The translations under genes were made by a program, and so were the position numbers. A DNA stretch of 64,000 nucleotides from Paenibacillus arenosi (GTDB lineage: Bacteria; Bacillota; Bacilli; Paenibacillales; Paenibacillaceae), in NCBI RefSeq assembly GCF_014841135.1, contig NZ_JACYTN010000005.1:124001-188000 (forward strand). Direction: 5' to 3'. The notes under the pieces are model-generated. The model was not told the origin of the DNA. It searched no databases and saw only the letters and a list, made by a program, of their open reading frames with translations. Each line of letters starts with the position of its first letter. The stretch's first letter is position 1. This document shows, piece after piece, positions 25,870-33,609 of the stretch.

Positions 25870-26055
25870 TTATGAGGCTGAACCAATTGTAACGAAACTG
25901 TACACGATTAGGAAAAAGGCGAACAAAATTAGCGCAAGTGTGGTAATCGCCATGAACTTGCGCAACTGCTGTGGTACAGTATCCTTTTTCCATACGATAA
26001 CAGCACCTAGTGAGAATGCAGTAATGATAAATGCAAGCGTAATTGAAGAATCCAT
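25870..26055 (-). CDS. Small two-helix membrane protein
   Basis: 61 residues from ATG 26055 (or 63 from GTG 26061; GAAGGT lies upstream of both). Two hydrophobic segments, SSITLAFIITAFSLGAVIV and ITTLALILFAFFLIVYSFV, flank a short basic loop WKKDTVPQQLRKF. No family recognised. A hairpin CAGCCTC/GAGGCTG overlaps its stop codon. It sits between pepF and another small gene on the same strand. Confidence 0.6.
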   Translation of the reverse strand: MDSSITLAFIITAFSLGAVIVWKKDTVPQQLRKFMAITTLALILFAFFLIVYSFVTIGSAS

Positions 26056-26089
26056 AATCACCGTACCTTCTTACAAGGATGGGGTAGTA

Positions 26090-26323
26090 CTATACCTCTT
26101 TAAAAGCCGCCATTAGCTGGTCCCATTCTTCTTCATTCCCAGTGAATTGTTCTTTAGGGAAGCGTTGAGAAACCCATTGCATCATCTCTGGACGACCAAG
26201 GAATGTATGGCACTCTTCTCCCCATTGATCAGATATTTCACGAAGGACGAGCTGGCGTCCGTGAACTTCTACCGTAAGCATATTCCATTTGTCTTTCTTG
26301 TAAATCAGATGTTTCTTAGCCAT
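26090..26323 (-). CDS. Small conserved-type hypothetical protein
   Basis: 77 residues from ATG 26323 (GCGAGGT ribosome binding site nearby); the frame from 26386 has an AT-rich leader without one. Begins MAKKHLIYKKDKWNMLTVEV and is rich in aromatic and charged residues, without signal peptide, cysteines or helices long enough to span a membrane. Probably a small cytosolic domain. I do not recognise it. It is 34 bp upstream of the two-helix protein and probably co-transcribed. Confidence 0.6.
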   Translation of the reverse strand: MAKKHLIYKKDKWNMLTVEVHGRQLVLREISDQWGEECHTFLGRPEMMQWVSQRFPKEQFTGNEEEWDQLMAAFKEV

Positions 26324-26496
26324 GTTGTACCTCGCTCTATCTAGTTTCAAATCTATGTTATTCCTTGATGTATCAAGCAATAACAACCTTTACGTTCATA
26401 TTAACGCAGGGGTCGAAACAAAGCAAATAAAGCTTATCCTCATACATGAAAACCGGCAGATTAGCAAGAGATAATTGCAAAAGAGCTGAAAAAAAG

Positions 26497-26525
26497 TTGC
26501 TTTTTCAAAAATCGCCGACTATAAT
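26497..26525 (+). promoter_or_regulatory. Sigma-A promoter of the cold-shock gene
   Basis: TTGCTT (26497-26502), 17-base spacer, TATAAT (26520-26525). Transcription should begin near 26532. Confidence 0.8.
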
Positions 26526-26532
26526 GTAAATA

Positions 26533-26549
26533 TTCGCCTTTGAGGCGAA
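26533..26549 (+). promoter_or_regulatory. Hairpin at the extreme 5' end of the cold-shock mRNA
   Basis: TTCGCC, TTTGA, GGCGAA: a perfect 6-bp stem beginning at the deduced transcription start. The leader is only about 38 bases long and the hairpin ends nine bases before GAGGAGG. Confidence 0.65.
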
Positions 26550-26569
26550 GATGTGAGGAGGTTTTTACT

Positions 26570-26767
26570 TTGAAAGGTACCGTAAAATGGTTTAACGCTG
26601 AAAAAGGCTACGGATTCATTTCTGTTGACGGTGGAGACGACGTGTTTGTACACTACTCCGCAATCGAAACGGATGGATTCAAGACACTTGAAGAAGGCCA
26701 AGCAGTGGAATTCGAGATTTCCGATGGAAATCGTGGACCACAAGCTGCTAATGTCATTAAATTATAA
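26570..26767 (+). CDS. Cold-shock protein (CspA family)
   Basis: 65 residues from TTG 26570, preceded by GAGGAGG with 7-base spacing; the longer frame includes the ribosome binding site. RNA-binding motifs RNP1 (KGYGFISV) and RNP2 (VFVHYSAI) are intact, as is the N-terminal [14 protein letters not shown]. It binds single-stranded nucleic acid and melts RNA structure. A strong promoter, a 5' hairpin and a strong terminator make it a short, stable mRNA of about 320 bases. The cold-shock DEAD-box helicase at 33.6 kb also uses TTG. Confidence 0.93.
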   Translation: MKGTVKWFNAEKGYGFISVDGGDDVFVHYSAIETDGFKTLEEGQAVEFEISDGNRGPQAANVIKL

Positions 26768-26811
26768 TCGAATTCCTTTAGGAATCCTTATAAAAATGCC
26801 ATAGCATTGTG

Positions 26812-26855
26812 AAAGGAGCCCGCTCGTTCTATATAGAATGAGCGGGCTCCTTTTT
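26812..26855 (+). terminator. Terminator of the cold-shock gene
   Basis: AAAGGAGCCCGCTC and GAGCGGGCTCC with an extended TTCTA/TAGAA stem and TTTTT. It can also end the convergent nitroreductase transcript. Confidence 0.9.
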
Positions 26856-26879
26856 CGTTCTACTATGGTAACAGTGACT

Positions 26880-27530
26880 CTAATTGATGATGCGTAAAAT
26901 ATCACTAACTTCTTTACGTACAAGCTTCTTTACCTGTTCCTTGGCATAGCCCAGCGCAAGGACCATATTAATCGTCCGGTCAGATTCGATATGAAGCAGC
27001 TCTTTAATCGCTTCTTCTGCTAGTAATACAGGGCCAGTCATCGGGCAAGTAGCTAAGCCTCTAGCGTGAGCAGCGAGCATTACATTTTGTACCGCTAAGC
27101 AACTGCTCTTGATCCCTTCTTCTTGCCACACAGATTCTGGAGCAAGCTGTATAGGGTCGAAGATTTTTTCACGAAACTTAGACTGATATGGAGTCGCCAG
27201 ACATATTAATAGCGCAGGAGCTCCAGCGAAAGCAGTGGCATATGGACCAAATGATTTTAACAACATACGTGCTTCTCTTGTAAGTCCTTGTACTTCAGCT
27301 TGAGCAGCTCTTTCGTGAAGTTTCTCCCAAGTTAATTCCTCAATGGTACGGATTAGATCTGCATTTAATATCGCAATAAACTCCCAAGTCTGCGAGTTCG
27401 TATCGCTAGGTGCATACCGTGCACAGTCGATTAGCTCTTGAATATCCTCCGTCGTTACAGGCCGCTCATCATAATTACGAACGCTGCGTCTTCCATGAAT
27501 CGTATCTTTTACAATCTCATATGTGTTCAA
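26880..27530 (-). CDS. Nitroreductase family protein (FMN-dependent)
   Basis: 216 residues. The N-terminal FMN-binding signature HGRRSVRNYDERPVT is followed by LIDCARYAPSDTNSQTWEF, and the C-terminal NMVLALGYAKEQVKK is typical. These enzymes reduce nitro compounds, quinones or enones with NAD(P)H. Substrate cannot be inferred. Start ATG 27530 follows AGAGGGTGAACCAAATTG. It lies 99 bp after the MFS transporter on the same strand. Confidence 0.88.
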   Translation of the reverse strand: MNTYEIVKDTIHGRRSVRNYDERPVTTEDIQELIDCARYAPSDTNSQTWEFIAILNADLIRTIEELTWEKLHERAAQAEVQGLTREARMLLKSFGPYATAFAGAPALLICLATPYQSKFREKIFDPIQLAPESVWQEEGIKSSCLAVQNVMLAAHARGLATCPMTGPVLLAEEAIKELLHIESDRTINMVLALGYAKEQVKKLVRKEVSDILRIIN

Positions 27531-27629
27531 TTTGGTTCACCCTCTGTTAAGGTAGTGGTCCTATCCAATATGCTTCGTGATAAAATTAGTACCTAATACT
27601 AAAACCTACTACTATTATAAAGTGAACCG

Positions 27630-28814
27630 TTAAAAATGCAATGCAGTTGTTGATTTTTCATTGCGTTTCACATAGAGATGAAGCAATGCAAATCCAAAGG
27701 CGGCAACAATAGCGAAGCCAGCTGCAGAGAAGAAGACGATATTTTTTCCGTATTCTTCTAATAGTTTACCGCCCATGGTACCGCTAATAAGCCCAGAAAT
27801 ACTTGACCATACAATCGTATAGACCGCCATGCCTGTGGAGCGGAACTGCTCAGGAATCACTTTACTTAAGTATCGAATGGCCACGAAATAAAATATGCCG
27901 AATGTAACACTGTGCATCACTTGCGTACTAATTAGCCAGATAGGATCTTGAACATAGCCTGCAATAAGGAAGCGCAGCATGTACATCACACAGGAGATCG
28001 CTAACAAAGGCAACTCCTTAACACGTTCTCCATAAACATTTAATAGGAAGAAGACAGGAATTTCACTAACAGCAGAAATCATCCAAGCCCATCCAACAAT
28101 CGATTCATCGGCACCAAGCGAAATAAGAGACAGGCCGATGAATGCTTCATTGAGCCGATGTCCAATCGCCAGAAGCAGCACACAAATAAGGAACAAATAC
28201 ACATTTGGCTGCTTAATGACTTCCCATAAACCACCGAACTCCATTTTTTTTATGGAAGCTTTCTTATCTGACACAATTAACAACAGCATAAAGGAGAGTA
28301 CACTTAATGCTCCGATTACAACTAGTGTATAGGAAGCACCAAGCGATTTTAGCAAGTAACCGAAGGCAAGCGCAGAGAAAGCAAAACCAATTGACCCAAA
28401 TACTCGAACACCAATGAAGCTGCGGTTATGGGATTGCGTAGTTACGATCGTCAGCGTATCCGTCAGTGGAAAGACCGGATAGTAGAAGAAATAGAAAACA
28501 ACGAGAAGCATCATAACCGTCGTATATGACGAGGCAAAGCTTAGAACGACGATCATGATGGTTTGAACAGCAAGCAGGATGAGGATGATTTTTTTTATCG
28601 TCTGAGACTTATCGCTTGCTACACCCCAAATAAAGTTAGAACAAATGGATATGAGTGGACCTATCGAATAAAGCAATCCGATCTGCACAGCGTTATATCC
28701 AAGTGATTTTAAATATAAAGGTAAGTATGAAATAATAACGGCAGAAATCATAAACACAGCAAACGTATACGTACGCAGCTTATTTATTTCCCAGGATGAT
28801 GAAGCAGGATTCAT
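27630..28814 (-). CDS. Major facilitator superfamily transporter (MFS_1-like/LacY-type fold)
   Basis: 394 residues with about twelve membrane helices in two six-helix halves separated by a charged loop around KKASIKKMEFGGLWEV (near 190-205). The first half has the sparse loop WGVASDKSQTIKK in the A-motif position. Sequence style resembles YwbF and nucleoside:H+ symporter-like (MFS_1_like) proteins. Substrate unknown. Start ATG 28814 follows GGAGGGAGCCTACACATC. No regulator is adjacent. Confidence 0.85.
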   Translation of the reverse strand: MNPASSSWEINKLRTYTFAVFMISAVIISYLPLYLKSLGYNAVQIGLLYSIGPLISICSNFIWGVASDKSQTIKKIILILLAVQTIMIVVLSFASSYTTVMMLLVVFYFFYYPVFPLTDTLTIVTTQSHNRSFIGVRVFGSIGFAFSALAFGYLLKSLGASYTLVVIGALSVLSFMLLLIVSDKKASIKKMEFGGLWEVIKQPNVYLFLICVLLLAIGHRLNEAFIGLSLISLGADESIVGWAWMISAVSEIPVFFLLNVYGERVKELPLLAISCVMYMLRFLIAGYVQDPIWLISTQVMHSVTFGIFYFVAIRYLSKVIPEQFRSTGMAVYTIVWSSISGLISGTMGGKLLEEYGKNIVFFSAAGFAIVAAFGFALLHLYVKRNEKSTTALHF

Positions 28815-29039
28815 GATGTGTAGGCTCCCTCCATACTATTAATAATCCAATATGGTAATCATTCTCTGTCTAATTTAGTTAGTATATCATGCTTGTGAAG
28901 AAGCCGACAGGCAGTGTCAGTAATCGATGATGGTGCATTTACAGGTACTTGTGATAAGTGGTACATTACCATAGAGAAGATAGAGCAATGTAGACAAGTG
29001 TCGAATCTAGATAAAAGATGTGCGGAGAAGGACGTGCGT

Positions 29040-29357
29040 ATGGAACGATATCGCTTCGATTGGAATGAACGTTTACAAATTCATACGCCTGTACTGCTGT
29101 GCGAATGGGAGCAACTAAGCATTCATGAGCAAAATTCACTGCTTATGAGCTGGGAAGTCTTTCGTGGCCGTATACCTGATCGTATTTTTGAGCTCGAACG
29201 TGTCATCATTGTAAAGCAGCAAGCGCTTTACGAGGAAGATTGTTTTGAAGAGTCATGCAGACTAAATAGTGAGATAGCTGAACTTGCTAGTGCGATCAAT
29301 GACCTTCATATTTGGTACCGGACACAGCAAGATGCAGATGCCAAATTACACCAGTAG
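29040..29357 (+). CDS. Hypothetical small cytosolic protein
   Basis: 105 residues from ATG 29040, with GAGAAGGACG eight to ten bases upstream; an earlier in-frame ATG at 28914 lacks a ribosome binding site. The product is acidic and helical, with motifs such as WEVFRGRIPDRIFELERVII and LNSEIAELASAINDLHIWYR. It looks like a small coiled-coil domain. No recognised family. It reads into the YtpB-like gene 93 bp downstream. Confidence 0.55.
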   Translation: MERYRFDWNERLQIHTPVLLCEWEQLSIHEQNSLLMSWEVFRGRIPDRIFELERVIIVKQQALYEEDCFEESCRLNSEIAELASAINDLHIWYRTQQDADAKLHQ

Positions 29358-29450
29358 CTGATATTGTTTGTGCATTCAATCACTTCGTAATATAATAGTA
29401 TCGGTTAAAATGAGAAAAAAACTCTTTCAAGGTGAGATCGGAGGCTTGTT

Positions 29451-30536
29451 TTGGATAGTAAGGATAGTAAAAGGCTTAGAACAGGAGCCCCAAAAGGGTC
29501 TGTGCAATTAATGTACCGTGTATACAAATACATATTGCCAGAGGTGCGTTCTGAGCTAACTTATTGGACAAGCCAAGCTGAGCAAATTCCGAGTCAAGAG
29601 TTACGAAAACAAGCACTAGATAGCTTGCGGACGAAACAGTTTCATTGTCAAGGAGGCGCTGTGTATGCAGCCGTGTATCCTGATAACCGAGATGTACTTA
29701 TTCCTCTAATTGTTGCTTTTCAAACGATCAGTGACTACTTGGATAATTTGTGTGATCGTAGTACTTCCCTTGATCCGGAAGATTTCCGGCTGTTGCATGA
29801 GTCCATGTTGGACGCTGTGCAGCCAGAACGAGCTTTGACGGATTATTATGCAGAGCGGGAAGACAATGATGATGGTGGTTATTTAGTATCACTTGTTAAT
29901 CGTTGCCGATCATGCATTGATAAGCTTCCTGGATACAGTCAAGTTAGGTCAGAGTTGGTACCGCTTGTAAAACTGTACACAGAATTGCAAATTTATAAGC
30001 ATATTGAATGGTCGAAGCGTGAAACAGCGTTGCTGGAATGGTGGAAGTTGCATCAATCTCAATATGCTGACCTTTCGTGGAATGAATTTGCAGCAGCTAC
30101 AGGATCCACACTAGGTATGTTCCAATTGTTTGTATTAGCATCGTCCAAGGATTGTACACGGCAAGAAGCTCAAGATGTTAGCGCTGCTTATTTTCCGTAT
30201 GTATGCGGTCTTCATATATTGTTGGATTATTTTATTGATCAAGAAGAAGATCGAATCGGTGGGGATTTGAATTTCTGCCATTACTACGAAAATGACGAAA
30301 TGATGTTCCAACGTATTGGGTATTTTGCAGAACGATCTTGTGAGCGAGTTAGCCATCTGCCGGACAATCGTTTTCATCGAATGATTGTCGAGGGATTGCT
30401 GGCATTGTATTTGTCAGACCCTAAAGTAGCAGAACAGAGAGAAGTTTTAGATGTTTCCAAAAGGTTAATGAAAGGTAGTCCAATTATGAGATTATTTTTC
30501 TGGATAAATAGCCGCTGGATTCGTAAACATATGTAA
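29451..30536 (+). CDS. ytpB: DUF2600 terpene synthase (tetraprenyl-beta-curcumene synthase, YtpB-like)
   Basis: 361 residues from TTG 29451, six bases after CGGAGG. Acidic prenyl-diphosphate motifs DYLDNLCDRS (near 97) and DYFIDQEEDR (near 260) are conserved as in YtpB. YtpB of B. subtilis converts heptaprenyl or related C35 diphosphates to tetraprenyl-beta-curcumene, the first step of sesquarterpenoid (baciterpenol) synthesis linked to spore membrane protection; it belongs to a large-terpene-synthase class without the usual bacterial fold similarity. It precedes phosphofructokinase by only 21 bp, so both may share a transcript. Confidence 0.85.
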   Translation: MDSKDSKRLRTGAPKGSVQLMYRVYKYILPEVRSELTYWTSQAEQIPSQELRKQALDSLRTKQFHCQGGAVYAAVYPDNRDVLIPLIVAFQTISDYLDNLCDRSTSLDPEDFRLLHESMLDAVQPERALTDYYAEREDNDDGGYLVSLVNRCRSCIDKLPGYSQVRSELVPLVKLYTELQIYKHIEWSKRETALLEWWKLHQSQYADLSWNEFAAATGSTLGMFQLFVLASSKDCTRQEAQDVSAAYFPYVCGLHILLDYFIDQEEDRIGGDLNFCHYYENDEMMFQRIGYFAERSCERVSHLPDNRFHRMIVEGLLALYLSDPKVAEQREVLDVSKRLMKGSPIMRLFFWINSRWIRKHM

Positions 30537-30557
30537 TGAGGATAAGAGGAGGAGACA

Positions 30558-31532
30558 ATGATGTCTGCTGTAAAAAGAATTGCTGTGTTAACAAGTGGTG
30601 GAGATTCTCAAGGGATGAATGCGGCTGTACGTGCTGTTGTTCGCACTGCCATTTATCATGGAATAGAGGTATACGGAATTCAACGTGGTTACCACGGATT
30701 GCTTAATAAAGACTTGCGCAAAATGGATATCCGCAGCGTAGGTGACATCATCCAGCGCGGTGGTACGATTCTTCAATCTGCTCGCTGCCAAGAATTCAGA
30801 ACCGCTGAAGGTCAAGAGAAAGGCGCAGAGATTTTGCGTGAATTCGGTATCGATGGCTTGATCGTTATCGGTGGTGACGGTTCTTACCAAGGGGCAAACA
30901 AATTGAGTAAGCTTGGTATCAAGACTATGGGTCTTCCAGGAACAATCGACAACGATATCGCGTTTACAGATTATACGATTGGATTTGATACAGCTGTAAG
31001 CATCGTTGTTGACGCTGTTAACAAGCTTCGCGATACAATGAGCTCTCACGAGCGTTCTTCCGTAGTTGAAGTAATGGGTCGTCATTGCGGTGACATCGCT
31101 TTGTATGCGGGTGTTGCAAGTGGTGCGGAATCCATCTTACTTCCAGAAGTACCATTCAACTTGGATGAAGTGGCAGAGCGTATGAAACAAAACTTTGAAA
31201 ATGGTAAGCGTCACAGTATTGTCCTTGTAGCTGAAGGGGTAGGAAAAGGAGACGATATCGTTACTGGCATCGTAGAACGCTGTCCTTCTATTGAACCACG
31301 TGTAACTGTTCTTGGACATATTCAACGTGGTGGTACACCGACTGCAAATGACCGTATTCTTGCGAGCCGTCTTGGTGATTTCGCTGTGCGTAGACTGATG
31401 GAAGGCGATTCCGGTAAAGGCTGTGGCATTATTAATGGTGAGTGTGTAGCGACGGATATCGATCTTGTTGTTAACTCGAAGAAAGAATTCAATCAAGAAC
31501 TTTATGACTTGTCTTGCCGTCTATCTCAATAA
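30558..31532 (+). CDS. pfkA: ATP-dependent 6-phosphofructokinase
   Basis: 324 residues, the bacterial PfkA length. IGGDGSY has Gly at the position that favours ATP over PPi, and LPGTIDND holds the catalytic Asp; EVMGRHCGDIAL and VLGHIQRGGTPTANDR match the fructose-6-phosphate and allosteric regions. The N-terminal loop reads TSGGDSQGMNAA: Gln replaces the common Pro/Ala, as I recall also for Paenibacillus homologues. Codon use is smoother than in neighbours, fitting high expression. Start ATG 30558 (or the next ATG) follows AGGAGGAG. A second copy with pyk elsewhere is likely but not visible. Confidence 0.93.
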   Translation: MMSAVKRIAVLTSGGDSQGMNAAVRAVVRTAIYHGIEVYGIQRGYHGLLNKDLRKMDIRSVGDIIQRGGTILQSARCQEFRTAEGQEKGAEILREFGIDGLIVIGGDGSYQGANKLSKLGIKTMGLPGTIDNDIAFTDYTIGFDTAVSIVVDAVNKLRDTMSSHERSSVVEVMGRHCGDIALYAGVASGAESILLPEVPFNLDEVAERMKQNFENGKRHSIVLVAEGVGKGDDIVTGIVERCPSIEPRVTVLGHIQRGGTPTANDRILASRLGDFAVRRLMEGDSGKGCGIINGECVATDIDLVVNSKKEFNQELYDLSCRLSQ

Positions 31533-31563
31533 TGGTAATCATTATATTTTAGATATAAACAAC

Positions 31564-31592
31564 AACCCGTCAGTATAGGCTGACGGGTTTAT
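31564..31592 (+). terminator. Terminator of pfkA
   Basis: AACCCGTCAG / CTGACGGGTT stem, six-base loop, T-rich tail. Confidence 0.85.
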
Positions 31593-31608
31593 TTTGTTTG
31601 CTATTAAA

Positions 31609-32223
31609 TTAGTTATTTGCATCTTTTCTTTTCATAAGATGAATATACCATTTCAGTCCTGCTTGATGGTTGAACAAGCTGACCTTATCAAGTACGTCGA
31701 AGTCAGGTGAATTCTCCATCTCAGCAATTTTATTCTCTATAATCGTATACGCTGGGTCATTGGTGTTTTTATGAGAATACAAGGAAGAAATGATGACTCC
31801 ATTTGAAGCTAGATGATTGGAATAGTTTAACAGGACGTTTGGCGTGTTCGTTACGTAGTGCAAGGATTCATTGAACACGATGATGTCATATTGCTTCTGA
31901 GGTGTATAGTCCATAATATTTCCTACTTGAAACGTATTCGATGGAGCTTTTTGTGATGCTATCTTAATGGCTTCTGTGGACAAATCAACACCTGTAAAGC
32001 CTTTTTTTTCGTTATCGAGCAGTGTATCGTACAAAATGCCCGTACCACAGCCCATATCCAATATTCCGTTTGTACCTATATACCTTCTTATGTACCCATA
32101 CACAATCGAATATCTTGAAAATTCGGTTATATCAGCTAAATAGTCCCATGTCTTACTCTTATACTCTTGATCCCAAACCTCTTGATCACTATCAAGATAA
32201 TCTTTTGTTGTTGTGTTATCCAT
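31609..32223 (-). CDS. Class I SAM-dependent methyltransferase
   Basis: 204 residues. Motif I GILDMGCGTGILYDTLL (near residue 56), the acidic residue of motif II in GFTGVDLSTEAI, and IIVFNESLHYVTN as motif IV define a Rossmann methyltransferase, probably for a small molecule. Base composition is more AT-rich than the neighbours and codons differ (many AAT/ATA), which hints at acquisition. Start ATG 32223 follows AAGGAGGAAGATAAAC. It faces pfkA tail-to-tail and precedes nothing related, so its substrate remains open. Confidence 0.8.
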   Translation of the reverse strand: MDNTTTKDYLDSDQEVWDQEYKSKTWDYLADITEFSRYSIVYGYIRRYIGTNGILDMGCGTGILYDTLLDNEKKGFTGVDLSTEAIKIASQKAPSNTFQVGNIMDYTPQKQYDIIVFNESLHYVTNTPNVLLNYSNHLASNGVIISSLYSHKNTNDPAYTIIENKIAEMENSPDFDVLDKVSLFNHQAGLKWYIHLMKRKDANN

Positions 32224-32471
32224 GTTTATCTTCCTCCTTAAGTAAATGAAAGTTGAAAATCAATGATTGATACTACTTTGGAATGAAAATACAGATAGCA
32301 AAACTGAGTGGAAACCTATAGAGCGGTATTTCGGGGAATAAAGTAAGCTGATGTAGATATTACCATGTCAGATCATAATAATCAACAAGATGTCGTTAAT
32401 CAATTGATATACTTTAAAAATTTTGGTATAAATGTAACCTTTTTATTGTGAGTTATTGATTTGTGAAAATG

Positions 32472-32516
32472 AAAAAGGGACTGCTTTGTCATCCAGCATA
32501 TGACAAGAGTCCCTTT
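32472..32516 (-). terminator. Terminator of the YitT-family gene
   Basis: AAAGGGACT-GC-TTTGTCAT and ATGACAA-GAGTCCCTTT pair with a short loop. Read on the minus strand it ends in TTTTT, five bases past the yitT-type stop codon. Confidence 0.8.
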
Positions 32517-32521
32517 GATTT

Positions 32522-33349
32522 TTATAATGGTTTAGGTCGACGGAAGTTCCCCATAATGCCAACTGTTTCTACGATGTTTACAAAAGCTTTAGGGTCCGTT
32601 TCCTTTATTGCTCGTTTTAGCTCAATCAGTTCATATCGGGTAGTAACTGTCATCAGCATGTCGCGTTCAATGTTGGAAAAGGCGCCACGTGTCTTGATAA
32701 CTGTAATCCCGTGAGGCAAGTTCAGCAGTTTTTCCAACAGCTGCTCTTGTTTGCTTGTTATGATATATACGGTTACTTTGTAGTGGTTAATGTAGAGCGT
32801 GTCGATAACTTTACCAGTCGAATAAATCGATACCATAGAGTAAAGAACAAGCTCCCAATCGTTCGTCAATAGGCCGTGTGTCATAATAACAATTGCGTTC
32901 ATCGCTGCAGATATCATGCCGATAGGTACATCTCGATAACGATTAATAATAGATCCTACAATGTCAAAGCCCCCTGAAGAGCCTCCTACGCGTAACGAAA
33001 TTCCAGCCCCTATACCTATAAATGTGCCTCCAAATACTGCACAGAGCAAAGGCTCGGGTGATATCGAAATTTCGGGTATGATACTAATGAACCATGTTGT
33101 AGCAACGACACTTAACAAACTGTAACCAATAAATCGGCGACCGATTATGAACCAACCCCAAACGATGAGTGGTAAGTTAAGTGCGAAGTAAAGTACGCTG
33201 ACATTCCATTGTGTAAAGTAGCTTGTGATCATCGATACACCGGATACACCACCGCTTAACAGCTGATGGGGAATGAGGAATAGATTAAATCCGACTGCTA
33301 TGCATGCGGCACCTAATATGATGACGATGCAATCCATGATGCGTTTCAA
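32522..33349 (-). CDS. YitT-family membrane protein with DUF2179 tail
   Basis: 275 residues. Five to six hydrophobic helices cover residues 1-190 and a soluble DUF2179 domain follows (ITSKQEQLLEKLLNLPHG, TRGAFSNIERDMLMTVTTR, KAFVNIVETVGIMGNFRRP). Conserved GVSGVSMI and GGSSGGFDIVGSIINRY repeats fit the duplicated membrane half. Family members are widespread in Firmicutes without firm function. Start ATG 33349; weak GGTGAGCTCG upstream. Confidence 0.85.
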   Translation of the reverse strand: MKRIMDCIVIILGAACIAVGFNLFLIPHQLLSGGVSGVSMITSYFTQWNVSVLYFALNLPLIVWGWFIIGRRFIGYSLLSVVATTWFISIIPEISISPEPLLCAVFGGTFIGIGAGISLRVGGSSGGFDIVGSIINRYRDVPIGMISAAMNAIVIMTHGLLTNDWELVLYSMVSIYSTGKVIDTLYINHYKVTVYIITSKQEQLLEKLLNLPHGITVIKTRGAFSNIERDMLMTVTTRYELIELKRAIKETDPKAFVNIVETVGIMGNFRRPKPL

Positions 33350-33391
33350 GACGAGCTCACCTCATAAATAATAAATCGTGACTACATTACT

Positions 33392-33420
33392 GGTATTCAT
33401 CGTTAGCTTTATGCTATAAT
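33392..33420 (+). promoter_or_regulatory. Promoter of the DEAD-box helicase gene
   Basis: TATAAT at 33415-33420 preceded by a poor -35 (around 33392-33397, GGTATT). Transcription should start near 33428, leaving a leader of about 180 bases. Confidence 0.5.
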
Positions 33421-33473
33421 GTATAGGATATTCTTGAGTACGCATAAAGATTGATTTAACCTCAGACCCATAC

Positions 33474-33541
33474 GCGGCTGGAGGGCGTAAGCCTCACCGC
33501 ATTGTATATGATGAGACGGTCGGCCTGATGTGCCATTCGTC
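33474..33541 (+). promoter_or_regulatory. Structured 5' leader of the helicase mRNA
   Basis: Hairpin 1: GCGG / CCGC outer stem with inner GAGGGC / GCCTC and loop GTAA (33474-33500). Hairpin 2: GACG / CGTC outer and GGC / GCC inner (33515-33541). No T-run follows. It resembles long cold-inducible leaders in position, but the structure is my manual fold only. Confidence 0.45.
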
Positions 33542-33609
33542 ACCTAGTCACGCTACTTAAGAATACAGATAAGGCTGTGGATTGTCCACAACGAAGGAGC
33601 ATGAATATT

